Part shown: positions 25,784-35,832 of the stretch, piece after piece
Layout: each line of letters starts with the position of its first letter
Numbering within the stretch: position 1 is the stretch's first letter
Program-made: the position numbers and the translations under genes
Assembly: GCA_003235475.1 (NCBI GenBank)
Contig: QJWC01000088.1
Location: forward strand, 1-42,919
From: Acidimicrobiia bacterium
GTDB lineage: Bacteria; Actinomycetota; Acidimicrobiia; Spongiisociales; UBA5794
Length of the DNA: 42,919 nt
Reading direction: 5' to 3'
Notes under the pieces: model-generated
Told to the model about the DNA's origin: nothing
Seen by the model: the letters and a program-made list of their open reading frames with translations, nothing else
Database searches by the model: none

Positions 25784-26835
25784 TCAACCTTCTTCTCGCG
25801 TCTGCGACCGCGTTCGTCCTTGTCATCTTCGTCACGCCGATCGCCATCAGGTACCTGAAATCGCACAACATCGGGCAGTTCATCCAGACCGAGGTCGAAG
25901 GGCACATGCACAAGCAGGGCGTCCCCACGATGGGGGGCCTCGTCGTCATCGCTGGCGCGATCCTGGGCTATCTGCTCGCCCACTACAGGCTGTTCTCGTT
26001 CAGCGACGGCTTCGGATTGAAGACGGCGCCGATCGACGACAAGGCCTTGCTCGCGCTCGGCGCGGTCGTCGGGATGGGGCTGATCGGGTTTGCCGACGAC
26101 TACGTCAAGTTCGCTCGCAAGCGGAACGAGGGGCTCTCGAAGCGGTGGAAGTTCCTCGGCCAGTTGGTCATCGCTGCGGGCTTCGCATGGGGAGCGCATG
26201 CCGCAGGGGTGTCGACCGAGCTGTCGTTCGTGCGCCCCCTTGGAATCGATCTCGGACCCGTCATCTTCTTCGTCCTCGTGCTGTTCATGCTGACCGCCAC
26301 TGCGAACGGTGTGAACCTCACCGACGGCGCCGACGGCCTCGTGGCAGGGTCGAGCGCGCTGGTCTTCGGGGCGTTCGTGTTGATCTCCTTCTGGCAATCC
26401 CGCAACCCTGACTTCTACGGCCTCGGGAGGTCGTCGGACATCGCCGTTCTGGCTGCTGCGATGCTCGGAGGGGTGCTCGCGTTCCTGTGGTGGAACGCCG
26501 CTCCTGCGAAGATCATCATGGGCGACACGGGCTCGCACGCCATCGGAGGGGCACTCGCCGCGCTCGCCCTCCTGACGAATACCCAGCTCCTCTTGGTGAT
26601 CCTCGGCGGCCTGTACGTCCTCGAGACCCTCTCGGTGATCCTCCAGGTCATCTCGTTCCGATCGACGGGGAAGCGCATCTTCCTCATGGCGCCGTTCCAT
26701 CATCATTTCGAGATGAAGGGGTGGCCCGAGACAACCGTGATCATCCGGTTCTGGATCCTTTCGGGGATCATGGTCGCATTTGGGATCGGCATCTTCTACG
26801 CCGATTGGGTCGGAAACGCGGGGGTCGTCCCGTGA
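25780..26835 (+). CDS. mraY: Phospho-MurNAc-pentapeptide transferase
   Basis: A 351-residue integral membrane enzyme with about ten membrane helices, which transfers phospho-MurNAc-pentapeptide to undecaprenyl phosphate to form lipid I. Key motifs are GFADDYVKF (Asp106-Asp107), NLTDGADGL (about 180-188), GDTGSHA and the His-rich APFHHHFE (about 304-311). The GTG start overlaps the murF stop as GTGA. Confidence 0.96.
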   Translation: MINLLLASATAFVLVIFVTPIAIRYLKSHNIGQFIQTEVEGHMHKQGVPTMGGLVVIAGAILGYLLAHYRLFSFSDGFGLKTAPIDDKALLALGAVVGMGLIGFADDYVKFARKRNEGLSKRWKFLGQLVIAAGFAWGAHAAGVSTELSFVRPLGIDLGPVIFFVLVLFMLTATANGVNLTDGADGLVAGSSALVFGAFVLISFWQSRNPDFYGLGRSSDIAVLAAAMLGGVLAFLWWNAAPAKIIMGDTGSHAIGGALAALALLTNTQLLLVILGGLYVLETLSVILQVISFRSTGKRIFLMAPFHHHFEMKGWPETTVIIRFWILSGIMVAFGIGIFYADWVGNAGVVP

Positions 26836-28121
26836 GCGTGCTCATCCTCGGTTCGAGCCTCCGCGGCCTGGATGCAGTCGCCCGCACGCTCGTCTCCCGC
26901 GGAGAGGACGTGCTTCTCTTCGACTCGGAACATCCGGGAGCCCCGGAAGGCCTCGAGGGCCGGGTCACCGTGCTGCCGTCAGAGTGGCACCGGTCGTTCG
27001 TCGAGGGTGTCGATCGGATTGTGACCTCCCCATGGTTCGCGGAGAACAAGCCTCCGATCGCCGACGCGCTCGCCGAGGGCGTGCCCGTTCTCACCGAAGC
27101 TGGGTTCGGGCTCGAAGCTGTCACCGCCCCCGTCGTGGCCGTCACGGGCACGAATGGCAAGACGACGGTGACCCTTGCCGTTGCCGACATGCTCGCGAAG
27201 TCCGGCGTGCGCGCCGTGGCGGCCGGGAACGTCGGATCGCCGGTGTCGAGCCTCGACCACGACTCATACGACGTTGCCGTGCTGGAGCTCTCCTCATACC
27301 AGCTCCGGTTCATCGGACGTCTGGCCCCCGCAGCCGCGACGGTCCTGAACATCGCCCCGGACCACCTCGACTGGCATGGGTCGATGGAGGCCTACACAGC
27401 CGCGAAAGCGAGCATCGTCGAGGGCGCGCCCGAATCGGCCGTGTTCGCCTACAACGTGGACGACCCTCGCGTCGTCGAGATCGCGAGCGGTGCCCCGTGC
27501 GTCACCGTTCCCTGCTCGGGCACCCATGTGCCGCCCGGCGGCAACGGGGTCGAGGGCGATGACCTCGTCGTGGGTGACCTCCGATTCGGCCTGCCGATCA
27601 CGGACCCGTCCTTCAGGCTCGACCTGTGCATCGCTGCCACCCTCGCGCTCGCCGTGGGCGCGTCTGAGGAGGGCGTTCGTCTGGCGCTCGACGGATTCAC
27701 TCTCGGTCGGCATCGTCGCGAGCACGTCGGGACGGCACACGGTGTCTCGTTCGTGAACGACTCGAAGGCGACGAACCCGCATGCGGCGGTCGCAGCAGCC
27801 CTCGCGTATCCGTCGGTGGTACTCCTTGCAGGTGGGGAGAACAAGGATCTCGACCTCTCGCCGCTGGTCTCGATCCCCACCGTCAGGGCCATCGTCGCTT
27901 TCGGCGAGACAGGCCCCGAGATCGCGGCGCTCGCCGGCGACGGCGCAGTCCAGACCGATACGCTCGAGTCGGCCTTCGACCTCGCCGTCGCCATCGCAGT
28001 CGAGGGTGACACGGTGCTGCTTGCGCCGGGGTGTGCGAGCTTCGACCAGTTCGTCAACTACATGGCGCGCGGCGATCTCTTCAGGTCGCTCGCAGAGGCG
28101 CACATCGAGGAGGCCGCATGA
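26832..28121 (+). CDS. murD: UDP-MurNAc-L-alanine:D-glutamate ligase
   Basis: A 429-residue Mur ligase that adds D-Glu. VTGTNGKTT (104-112), the Lys of YTAAKASI and NDSKATNPHA are typical. The C-terminal motif reads LAPGCASFDQF where SPACASFDQF is usual. The N-terminal Rossmann region is short, consistent with the GTG at 26832, which overlaps the mraY stop by 4 nt; longer upstream frames run over mraY. Confidence 0.93.
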   Translation: MSVLILGSSLRGLDAVARTLVSRGEDVLLFDSEHPGAPEGLEGRVTVLPSEWHRSFVEGVDRIVTSPWFAENKPPIADALAEGVPVLTEAGFGLEAVTAPVVAVTGTNGKTTVTLAVADMLAKSGVRAVAAGNVGSPVSSLDHDSYDVAVLELSSYQLRFIGRLAPAAATVLNIAPDHLDWHGSMEAYTAAKASIVEGAPESAVFAYNVDDPRVVEIASGAPCVTVPCSGTHVPPGGNGVEGDDLVVGDLRFGLPITDPSFRLDLCIAATLALAVGASEEGVRLALDGFTLGRHRREHVGTAHGVSFVNDSKATNPHAAVAAALAYPSVVLLAGGENKDLDLSPLVSIPTVRAIVAFGETGPEIAALAGDGAVQTDTLESAFDLAVAIAVEGDTVLLAPGCASFDQFVNYMARGDLFRSLAEAHIEEAA

Positions 28122-29284
28122 CCGACCTGCTCGAGTCGAAGCCGGCCTCGCGGTTCTCGATCGTCGACCGGACCTATACGAAGCAGTCGCGGCGTACGGC
28201 GTTCTTGTTGGTGATCGTCGCGCTGCTGCTGGTGATCGGTCTCGGTGCCATGCTCTCGGCGTCGTCAGTGGTATCGATCAGGGCGAGCAGCGGCCAGTTC
28301 CAACTCTTCACGAAGCAGGTTGCATGGGTGGTTCTCGGGCTTGTCGCGTTGGTCGTTGCATCGGTCGTGCCGTACCGGACGTGGCACCGCCTCGCGCTCC
28401 CGATCTATGTGGCGACCGTGTTCCTGCTGTTGCTCACGCTCATCGTGGGTGCAACGAGGGGAGGGGCGACGCGCTGGATCGTGATCGGCCCGTTCACCAT
28501 CCAAGCTGCGGAGTTCGCAAAGTTCGCCGCGCTCTCCCTGCTCGCTGCTGCGATCACGAAGAAGGACGCGTTGCTCGACAACTTCTGGCACGTGTTCGTG
28601 CCCGTCACGGTGATCCTGGGCACGGTCTCTGCGTTGCTCCTCGCGCAACCGGACTTCGGAAACATCGTCCTGATCACCCTGCCTGCATTCGCAATGCTCG
28701 CCGCGTCGACGGTGCCGATGCGGTTCGTGTTCGGCCTCGGATCGATGGGTTCACTCCTGCTCGTGATCTTCGCTATGTCGGCTGACTACCGGAAGGCGCG
28801 CCTCCTCAGCTTCCTGAACCCGTTCGATGCGCCACAGGGCGCTGGCCTTCAGGCAGTCCAGAGCATGGTTGCGCTCGGAACGGGTGGCCTGTTCGGCGTT
28901 GGGCTCGGCCAGAGCAGAGCGAGATGGTCCTGGCTCCCGAATGCGCACACCGACTTCATCTTCGCGATCATCGGCGAGGAGACCGGGTTCGCCGGAGCCC
29001 TGATGGTGATCGTGCTGTTCGCGTTCCTCGCGATCGTCGGTGTGTCGATCGCGTACCACGCCCGAGACCGGTACGGGCGACTGCTTGCCATCGGCATCGT
29101 GGCGTGGCTCACCATCCAGGCGCTCGTGAACATCGGTGGCGTGGTCGCTGTGCTTCCCATCACAGGCGTCCCGTTGCCGTTCATCTCCAACGGCGGGAAC
29201 GCGATGCTTGTCAACCTCTTCGCCGTCGGCGTGCTGATCAACATCAACCGATCGACTCCGGCGAGCCCCCAAAGCGGGTCGTAG
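28118..29284 (+). CDS. ftsW: Septal peptidoglycan polymerase FtsW
   Basis: A 388-residue SEDS-family protein with ten predicted membrane helices, which polymerises lipid II at the septum with FtsI. The phrases AQPDFGN, GGLFGVGLGQS and the C-terminal LPITGVPLPFISNGGNAML are SEDS signatures. RodA is similar, but position inside the dcw cluster supports FtsW. The ATG at 28118 overlaps the murD stop by 4 nt. Confidence 0.94.
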   Translation: MTDLLESKPASRFSIVDRTYTKQSRRTAFLLVIVALLLVIGLGAMLSASSVVSIRASSGQFQLFTKQVAWVVLGLVALVVASVVPYRTWHRLALPIYVATVFLLLLTLIVGATRGGATRWIVIGPFTIQAAEFAKFAALSLLAAAITKKDALLDNFWHVFVPVTVILGTVSALLLAQPDFGNIVLITLPAFAMLAASTVPMRFVFGLGSMGSLLLVIFAMSADYRKARLLSFLNPFDAPQGAGLQAVQSMVALGTGGLFGVGLGQSRARWSWLPNAHTDFIFAIIGEETGFAGALMVIVLFAFLAIVGVSIAYHARDRYGRLLAIGIVAWLTIQALVNIGGVVAVLPITGVPLPFISNGGNAMLVNLFAVGVLININRSTPASPQSGS

Positions 29285-29286
29285 CC

Positions 29287-30366
29287 GTGGCCGTTGCATT
29301 CGCCGCCGCAGGCTCGGGTGGGCATGTGTTCCCTGCCCTCGCGGTCGCCGGCGAACTCCATCGTCGCGGCATCCCGAAGGAAGATCTGGTGTTCTTCGGA
29401 GGCGACCGGATGGAAGCGACGACGGTTCCCGAGGCTGGCTACCCGTTCGTTGGCGTCGACATCCGAGGGCTGCGCCGCAGCGCGTCGATCGACAACCTCT
29501 CGCTGCCGAACAAGGTCCGCCGTGCCCGCAATGTCATCGCGTCCGAAGCCAGGGCACGCGGTATCCGGGTGGTGGTCGTCTTTGGCGGGTACGTCGCGGT
29601 CCCTGCCGCGTTGGCGGCTTCGAAGCTTCGGTTGCCGCTGGTCGTCCATGAAGCGAACGCGGTGCCTGGGCTTGCCAACAAGTTCATCGCTCGGAGGGCT
29701 CGGAACGTGTTCGTGTCGTTCGAGGGCGCTCGCCGGGCTTTCCGGCACGCAGAGCTCATCGGCAGCCCGCTCCGGTCGACGATTGCGGCCTTCGACCGGG
29801 ACGCACTGCGTTCGAGAGCGCGCCGTCGGTACGGGATGCCGGAGGAGGGCCCTGTCCTCGGTGTCATCGGAGGGAGCCTCGGTGCCTCGTTCCTCAACGA
29901 TGTCGCGGCGATCCTCGGACATGACCACGCCCGATCGTTCGGCATCGTGCAGACGACGGGAGCGATTCACCACGAATCGATAGCGGCGGACGCCGCGTCG
30001 GAACCTCGATGGACCACCCTCGGGTTCGAGCCGGACCTTCAGGATCTGTATGCCGCGGCCGACCTCGTGCTCTGCCGTGGAGGTGCCATCTCGGTGTCAG
30101 AGGTTCAGGCGACCCGTACCCCGGCCGTTGTCGTCCCGCTTCCCGCGGGGGGCGGATACCAGAGGGAGAACGCTGCCGATCTCGTGGCGACCGGCGGTGG
30201 CATTGTCGTCGAGCAGACGACGCCCGAGGAGATCGCAGAGGTGGTGCGGTCGCTTCTCGACGACGAAAACGCCCTCGCTCGGATGAGAGCTTCGACACCC
30301 GCTGTCGACCACATGGCAGCGGCAGCGGTGATCGCGGATCGAATCGAGGAGCTCATCGATGCGTAG
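29287..30366 (+). CDS. murG: Lipid II synthase (GlcNAc transferase)
   Basis: A 359-residue GT28 glycosyltransferase that adds GlcNAc to lipid I at the inner face of the membrane. The N-terminal GSGGHVFPA (9-17), FGGYVAVPA, HEANAVPG and GGSLGA are characteristic. GTG 29287 begins 2 nt after the ftsW stop; the ribosome binding site is weak, so translation probably depends on ribosomes leaving ftsW. The 3' end overlaps murC by 8 nt. Confidence 0.94.
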   Translation: MAVAFAAAGSGGHVFPALAVAGELHRRGIPKEDLVFFGGDRMEATTVPEAGYPFVGVDIRGLRRSASIDNLSLPNKVRRARNVIASEARARGIRVVVVFGGYVAVPAALAASKLRLPLVVHEANAVPGLANKFIARRARNVFVSFEGARRAFRHAELIGSPLRSTIAAFDRDALRSRARRRYGMPEEGPVLGVIGGSLGASFLNDVAAILGHDHARSFGIVQTTGAIHHESIAADAASEPRWTTLGFEPDLQDLYAAADLVLCRGGAISVSEVQATRTPAVVVPLPAGGGYQRENAADLVATGGGIVVEQTTPEEIAEVVRSLLDDENALARMRASTPAVDHMAAAAVIADRIEELIDA

Positions 30367-31726
30367 CCCATCAAGCGTCCCCGAGGTCGTTCACATCGTC
30401 GGTGCGGGAGGAGCCGGTATGTCGGGCCTCGCGAAGCTGTTGCGCCAACTCGGCCGAACCGTCACCGGATCCGATCTCAAGCCCGGAAGAATGCTCGATG
30501 CGCTCGCCGATGTCGGGGTCGAGACGTGGATTGGCCACCAGCCAGAGCGGGCGGCCGCCGCGTCGCTCGTCGTGTGCTCATCAGCGGTCCCCGAGAGGGA
30601 CCCGGAATTGGTGGCCGCGAGGAAAGCGGGTGTCGACGTTTGGCAGCGCCCGAAGCTCCTCGCGGCACTCACATTGGCAAACCCCGCAATCGGGTGCGCG
30701 GGCACCCACGGCAAGACGACCTCGAGCGCACTCACCGTCACCGCGCTCACGGGCACAGGCAACGACCCCTCGTATCTCGTCGGCGGCGAGATGCTCGGCT
30801 TCAACACGGGTGCCCACGCGGGAGCCGGGAATGCGTTCGTCCTCGAGGCTGACGAGGCATTTGGAACCTTCCGCCATCTCTCTCTTTCCTCGATGCTCGT
30901 CACGAACATCGAAGCCGACCACCTCGACCATTACGGGACGGTCGCCGCGGTGGAGGATGCCTTCGCGCAGGTTGCGAGTGCGGTCGACGGCCCGGTTGTC
31001 GGGTGTATCGACGACGCGGGTGTCCGGAGGCTCATGCAGCGCGTCGATGTGGTGACGTACGGGCGCCATCCGTCTGCCAGGTGGAACATCGCCGACCTCA
31101 GGCACGAGGGCGGGGGAGTGCGATTCACGCTTGCTGGCCCGGACGCCGACGCAGAGGTGCAACTCCGCAAACCGGGCAACCACCTGGCGTCGAACGCTGC
31201 CGGAGTCCTCGCTCTCCTCGGCGAGAACGGACATGATGTCGTTGCAGCGGCCGAGGCATTGGAATCGTTCGCGGGCGTGAGAAGGCGGTACGAGATCCGG
31301 TCCGAGAACGCAGGCATCACGGTCGTGGACGACTATGCCCACCATCCCACGGAAGTTGCCGCGACGATCGAGGCCGCGACCCTCGGGACCCGGGGCAAGG
31401 TGATCGCCGTGTTCCAGCCGCATCGATACAGCCGGACCGCCGATCTCGGCGTCGACTTCGGTGCCCCGTTGGCTTCGGCGGACGAAGTCGTGATCACCGA
31501 CGTCTACGCCGCCGGTGAAGTCCCGATGATCGGCGTCTCCGGGCGCATCGTGGCGGTGGCAGCTGAGGCAGCAGGCGCGTCCGTCACTTATGTGCCACAC
31601 ATCAGGGACGCGGTGCCGGTGGTCGACGCGCTCGCATCGGAGGGGGACACGGTGCTCCTCCTCGGGGCAGGCGACATCGGAAGCATCGCGCCGGATCTCT
31701 CGATCGCGTTCGAGGCACGGACATGA
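30359..31726 (+). CDS. murC: UDP-MurNAc:L-alanine ligase
   Basis: A 455-residue Mur ligase that attaches the first L-Ala. The N-terminal UDP-binding GAGGAGMSGLA (15-25), ATP loop GTHGKTT (115-121), EADEAFGTF and the DDYAHHPTEV motif identify MurC. It overlaps murG by 8 nt and murB by 4 nt. No D-Ala-D-Ala ligase is fused or adjacent. Confidence 0.95.
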   Translation: MRSPSSVPEVVHIVGAGGAGMSGLAKLLRQLGRTVTGSDLKPGRMLDALADVGVETWIGHQPERAAAASLVVCSSAVPERDPELVAARKAGVDVWQRPKLLAALTLANPAIGCAGTHGKTTSSALTVTALTGTGNDPSYLVGGEMLGFNTGAHAGAGNAFVLEADEAFGTFRHLSLSSMLVTNIEADHLDHYGTVAAVEDAFAQVASAVDGPVVGCIDDAGVRRLMQRVDVVTYGRHPSARWNIADLRHEGGGVRFTLAGPDADAEVQLRKPGNHLASNAAGVLALLGENGHDVVAAAEALESFAGVRRRYEIRSENAGITVVDDYAHHPTEVAATIEAATLGTRGKVIAVFQPHRYSRTADLGVDFGAPLASADEVVITDVYAAGEVPMIGVSGRIVAVAAEAAGASVTYVPHIRDAVPVVDALASEGDTVLLLGAGDIGSIAPDLSIAFEART

Positions 31727-32610
31727 TCTCGCACGAAGCCGTCTCAAAGGATGTTCCCCTGGCGCCGATGACGACCTACAAGGTCGGCGGGCCCGCCGAC
31801 TGGTATGCCGAGCCGAAGGACCTCGAGGAGCTGCGGGCGATCCTCGCCGAGGTTCCCGTGGACCTCCCCGTCACCGCGATCGGCCGCGGCAGCAACCTCG
31901 TGGTGTCCGATGATGGCGTCCGCGGCCTGGTGATCCGCCTCGGTGTCGGGTTTGCCGCCATCGACGCGACACGCCCGGAGGTGGTCGCCGGTGGTGGAAC
32001 GCCCCTGCCCGTGCTTGCGCGCACGGCGACGGCGGCGGGCCGAGGTGGACTCGAGTTCTACGTGGGCATCCCCGGTTCGGTCGGGGGAGCTGTGCGGATG
32101 AACGCCGGTGGGCACGGCTCGAGTACCCGAGAGGTCCTCGATCACGCTCTCGTTCTCGACGTCAGGACGAGGTCACTCGACCGACGGACACCAGACGAGC
32201 TCGAGCTCTCGTACAGGCACAGCAACCTGACGGATGACGACCTCGTCGTCCAGGCGACGTTTGCCACCACCTCGGTCGATCCCGAGGAGGGTGAGCAACT
32301 CCTCCGCGAGATCACGAGGTGGCGCAAGGAGCACCAGCCGGGAGGGACGCTCAACGCGGGGTCCGTGTTCAAGAACCCGGAGTCTGACGCCGCCGGAGCC
32401 ATCATCGACCGGCTCGGCTTGAAAGGTCATGCGATCGGTCCGGTGTCCGTCTCGACCCTTCACGCCAACTTCATGGTGGCGACGAGGGACGCGACCGCGA
32501 CCGACATCGCCCGGTTCGTCGCTGACATCCGCGATCGGGTGGAGTCGGCGACGGGTGTCCGACTCGAGCCTGAGATTCGCTTCCTGGGGGACTTCGATGG
32601 AGCAATCTGA
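31723..32610 (+). CDS. murB: UDP-MurNAc dehydrogenase
   Basis: A 295-residue FAD enzyme that reduces UDP-GlcNAc-enolpyruvate to UDP-MurNAc. FAD-binding motifs GRGSNLVVSDDG (54-65) and GIPGSVGGAVRMNAG are present, and the proton-donor Ser near 213 lies in NAGSVFKNP, the arrangement of the shorter type II MurB. The ATG overlaps the murC stop (ATGA). Confidence 0.95.
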   Translation: MISHEAVSKDVPLAPMTTYKVGGPADWYAEPKDLEELRAILAEVPVDLPVTAIGRGSNLVVSDDGVRGLVIRLGVGFAAIDATRPEVVAGGGTPLPVLARTATAAGRGGLEFYVGIPGSVGGAVRMNAGGHGSSTREVLDHALVLDVRTRSLDRRTPDELELSYRHSNLTDDDLVVQATFATTSVDPEEGEQLLREITRWRKEHQPGGTLNAGSVFKNPESDAAGAIIDRLGLKGHAIGPVSVSTLHANFMVATRDATATDIARFVADIRDRVESATGVRLEPEIRFLGDFDGAI

Positions 32611-33379
32611 GGTCGCCATGGACTCACGACTCGCGGAACGTCGCCGAGGCGTGTCCGAGGACAACGCGAGGCGACGCCTGAAATGGGTGTTGATCGCGCT
32701 CGCGGTCGTGCTCTCGGTCGCGGGAGGGGCGTGGCTCATCCAGAGCCCCGTGTTGTCGATTCGAACGGTCGAGGTGTCCGGCGCCGTCCGGTCAAATCCA
32801 GACGCCATCGTGGACCGCCTGGAGTCGGGGGTCGGAACGCCGACGATCAAGGTCAACAGCGCCGAGTTGCGCCAGGCGATCCTCGAAGATCCGTGGGTCA
32901 GGGATGTCCGGGTCTCGGTGCTGTGGCCGGGCACGATCGTCGTCGACGTCATCGAACACGATCCGGTCACGGTCGCTCAACGGGGCGGCGATTGGTTCTC
33001 GATCACGGTGGACGGAACGATCGTCGAGAAGGTCGACGCGCCCGGCGCGTCCGATCACGCGGTCGCGATCGACGTTGGTGACACGGCCGTGGGGGAGAGC
33101 ACGGCGGACGCGGATGTGATTGGCGCAGTTGCCTTCATCGAGAACCTCCCTGACGACCTGCGGATGGGAACGGTCGTGCAACGAGGCGATGCGGGGCTCG
33201 TGACGGCCGTCGCGGGCCACCTCGTGATCCTGGGAGGGTCGCGAGACATGGCGATGAAGGCGAAGGTGCTCACCGCGCTGATCGCGGATGGCCTCAAACC
33301 CGGCGTCACGGTGAACCTGTTGTCCCCGTCGCGCCCGGCGGTGAGCGACCCTGAACCTCAACCAGAGCCTGAGGGATAG
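32597..33379 (+). CDS. ftsQ: Divisome protein FtsQ
   Basis: A 260-residue bitopic protein: cytoplasmic basic tail, one membrane helix (about 30-48), a POTRA domain (about 54-122, including IRTVEVSGAV and DPWVRDVRVSVLWPGTI) and an FtsQ/DivIB-type beta region, ending in a Pro/Glu-rich tail. It bridges FtsL and other divisome members. ATG 32597 has GGGGGA 5 nt upstream and overlaps murB by 14 nt; ATG 32618 with GAGG 5 nt upstream would give 253 residues and is equally plausible. Confidence 0.9.
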   Translation: MEQSEVAMDSRLAERRRGVSEDNARRRLKWVLIALAVVLSVAGGAWLIQSPVLSIRTVEVSGAVRSNPDAIVDRLESGVGTPTIKVNSAELRQAILEDPWVRDVRVSVLWPGTIVVDVIEHDPVTVAQRGGDWFSITVDGTIVEKVDAPGASDHAVAIDVGDTAVGESTADADVIGAVAFIENLPDDLRMGTVVQRGDAGLVTAVAGHLVILGGSRDMAMKAKVLTALIADGLKPGVTVNLLSPSRPAVSDPEPQPEPEG

Positions 33380-33439
33380 GTCCTCCGCGAGCCTTTCGCG
33401 GTGGCTAGTGTTCACGGTCAGACCAGGGAGGAACTACCG

Positions 33440-34528
33440 ATGGCGACGGAGACGGGAATGCCACCCAGCACATATCTCGCAGTGATCAAAGTGGTCGGTG
33501 TTGGCGGCGGTGGCGTCAACGCGGTCAACCGGATGATCGATATGGGTGTCGGCGGCGTTGAGTTCATCGCGATCAACACCGACGCCCAAGCGCTTCTGAT
33601 GTCGGATGCCGACGTCAAGCTCGACATCGGCAGGGATTCGACCCGCGGGCTCGGAGCAGGCGCCAACCCCGAGGTCGGGCGCGAGGCAGCTGAGGAGCAC
33701 CGCGACGAGATCGAGGACGCGCTCAACGGTGCGGACATGGTCTTCATCACCGCAGGCGAGGGAGGCGGCACCGGAACGGGCGCAGCCCCAGTGGTCGCCG
33801 AAGTTGCCCGCGCTGTCGGCGCCCTCACCGTCGGTGTGGTCACACGTCCATTCGGCTTCGAGGGCCGTAGGCGCTCAGTACAGGCCGAACAGGGCATCCA
33901 GTCACTCAAGGATGCAGTCGACACGCTCATCATCATCCCGAACCAGCGCCTCATCGAGATCGCAGAGCCGTCGATGGCGGTCACCGACGCGTTCCGGATG
34001 GCGGACGAGGTTCTCACCGCGGGTGTCCGTGGAATCAGCGAGCTGATCACCACCCCGGGACTCATCAACGTCGACTTCGCCGACGTCAAGACCGTGATGT
34101 CCGATGCAGGCTCCGCGGTGATGGGGATCGGGATTTCGAGCGGTGACAGCCGAGCGCCCCAGGCCGCGGCCAAGGCAATCGACAGCCCCCTGCTCGAAAC
34201 CTCCATGGAGGGGGCCCGCGGCGTGCTGCTCTCGATCGCGGGCCCCAAGGACATGACGCTCCACGAGGTCAATGCCGCCGCGTCGCTCGTCGCAGAGCAC
34301 TCGGACAGCGATGCCAACATCATCTTCGGGTCGATCATCGACGAGACGCTCGGCGACGAGATGCGTGTGACGGTCATCGCAGCGGGATTCGATGCCGACA
34401 GACGCGGAAGCTTCACGACGCAGGCGATGCCGCAGCGCCGTCGCCCGTCGATCCTCGACGACGGTCCTGCCGACGGGGGTCCGGACGGCACTGACGAAAT
34501 GGACATCCCGGGCTTCGTGCAGGGATGA
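33440..34528 (+). CDS. ftsZ: Cell division GTPase FtsZ
   Basis: A 362-residue tubulin homologue that forms the Z-ring. The tubulin signature GGGTGTG (108-114), the T7 loop NVDFADVK (about 211-218) and the C-terminal peptide [10 protein letters not shown], the docking site for SepF, are all present. ATG 33440 has GGGAGG 8 nt upstream; the frame from 33401 only adds leader residues. The 60-nt gap after ftsQ, the largest since mraZ-rsmH, contains TAGTGT (33406-33411), a possible internal -10. Confidence 0.97.
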   Translation: MATETGMPPSTYLAVIKVVGVGGGGVNAVNRMIDMGVGGVEFIAINTDAQALLMSDADVKLDIGRDSTRGLGAGANPEVGREAAEEHRDEIEDALNGADMVFITAGEGGGTGTGAAPVVAEVARAVGALTVGVVTRPFGFEGRRRSVQAEQGIQSLKDAVDTLIIIPNQRLIEIAEPSMAVTDAFRMADEVLTAGVRGISELITTPGLINVDFADVKTVMSDAGSAVMGIGISSGDSRAPQAAAKAIDSPLLETSMEGARGVLLSIAGPKDMTLHEVNAAASLVAEHSDSDANIIFGSIIDETLGDEMRVTVIAAGFDADRRGSFTTQAMPQRRRPSILDDGPADGGPDGTDEMDIPGFVQG

Positions 34529-35148
34529 TCCGGTCGGAGGCGATCCCGAACGTCGCCTTCGGAACCCGCAAGGACGGCGACGGCCGCAGCGATATCGCCG
34601 CGCGCCTGCAGATCTCGGCGGAACTCGACATCCCATCGGACTGGGCGACGATCTCCCAGGTCCATGGCGCGCACGTCGTCGAGGCCGACCACGCCGGAGC
34701 ACTCGGGGACGCTGACGCCGTCTTGACGCACAGGTCGGCGCTTCCCATCGCGATCGCGACCGCTGACTGCGTTCCCATAGGGCTGGCAGGGCTCGACAGC
34801 ATTGCCCTGGTGCACGCGGGGTGGCGTGGTGTCGCGGCAGGGGTCATCGACGCGGCCCTCTCGCACATGGCTGACCGAGGCGATCCGGCGACGGTTGCCG
34901 TGATCGGGCCACACATCGGCGACTGCTGCTACGAGGTCGGCGACGAAGTGGTCAAGGCTGTCGGCGTGTCGTATCGGTCGAACACGAGGAAGGGCACGCA
35001 GAGCGTGAGCCTCCTCGCAGCGGTCAGGGACCAACTCGGCGCGATCGAGACCGAGACGCTGTTCTCCTGCACCCTCGAAGACGATCGTTTCGCGTCGCAT
35101 CGGAGGGACGGGACGAAAGACCGACAGATCGCGGTGGCATGGCTGTGA
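34525..35148 (+). CDS. pgeF: Peptidoglycan editing factor PgeF (YfiH/YlmD)
   Basis: A 207-residue multicopper-like DUF152 protein. The zinc/copper ligand motifs QVHGAHV, TADCVPI, VHAGWRG and [11 protein letters not shown] are present. Family members remove misincorporated amino acids from peptidoglycan precursors and also have purine-nucleoside activity; which applies here is inference. The ATG overlaps the ftsZ stop by 4 nt. Confidence 0.9.
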   Translation: MIRSEAIPNVAFGTRKDGDGRSDIAARLQISAELDIPSDWATISQVHGAHVVEADHAGALGDADAVLTHRSALPIAIATADCVPIGLAGLDSIALVHAGWRGVAAGVIDAALSHMADRGDPATVAVIGPHIGDCCYEVGDEVVKAVGVSYRSNTRKGTQSVSLLAAVRDQLGAIETETLFSCTLEDDRFASHRRDGTKDRQIAVAWL

Positions 35149-35801
35149 CCGGCTTCTCCGAAGTCAACGCCCGAATCGACGCGGCCTGCACGAGGGCTGG
35201 CGTCGGCCGCGACGCCGTGCGACTCGTCGTCGTCTCGAAGACGCAGCCCGATGAGTCGGTTCGCGAGGTCTACGACGCGGGTCAGCGGGTCTTTGCGGAG
35301 AACCGCGAGCAGGGACTCCGCTCCCGCTTCGAATCGGACCTGCCTGTCGACATCGAATGGCACTTCGTCGGACCGCTTCAGTCGCGCAAGACGCAATCGG
35401 TTGCCGACCGCTGTGCGCTGCTGCACTCGCTCGACCGGCCGAAGCTGGCGCGCCTGTGGGGCGAGAAGAGCGATGTGCCGGCGCTCATCCAGTTCAACCT
35501 CGCCATGGAGCCTCAGAAGTCCGGCTATCGACCAGCGGACGCGGATCGCGTCATCGACGATGTCCTCGAAGCAGGGGTCCGAGTGCGAGGGGTCATGGCG
35601 ATCCCCCCGGTGGCCGACGAACCAGACGACGTCCGTCCGTGGTTCGCGTCCCTACGGGACATATACGACCGATACCGCGATCGATACCCGGGAATCGACG
35701 TCTGTTCGATGGGCATGACCGACGATTTCGAGGTCGCCATCGAAGAGGGTTCCAACATGGTGCGCATCGGACGGGCTATCTTTCCGGGGCACGAGGCATG
35801 A
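35139..35801 (+). CDS. yggS: PLP homeostasis protein (YggS/YlmE)
   Basis: A 220-residue single-domain PLP-binding barrel. The PLP Lys34 lies in VVSKTQP, followed by ENREQGLRSR, WHFVGPLQSRK and the phosphate-binding SMGMTDDFEVAIEEGSNMVRIG. These proteins control free PLP levels. The start overlaps the end of pgeF by 10 nt. Confidence 0.94.
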   Translation: MAVTGFSEVNARIDAACTRAGVGRDAVRLVVVSKTQPDESVREVYDAGQRVFAENREQGLRSRFESDLPVDIEWHFVGPLQSRKTQSVADRCALLHSLDRPKLARLWGEKSDVPALIQFNLAMEPQKSGYRPADADRVIDDVLEAGVRVRGVMAIPPVADEPDDVRPWFASLRDIYDRYRDRYPGIDVCSMGMTDDFEVAIEEGSNMVRIGRAIFPGHEA

Positions 35802-35832
35802 CTGCTGCAACGAATCGATGGAGTAGGTAGCA

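Noticed and set aside
25615-26706. 363-codon minus-strand ORF opposite mraY
   Set aside because: Asp/Glu/His/Arg-rich shadow of a hydrophobic membrane-protein gene.
33418-35100. 560-codon minus-strand ORF opposite ftsZ and pgeF
   Set aside because: Composition is Ser/Pro/Thr-rich antisense of two clearly identified genes, with no domain.
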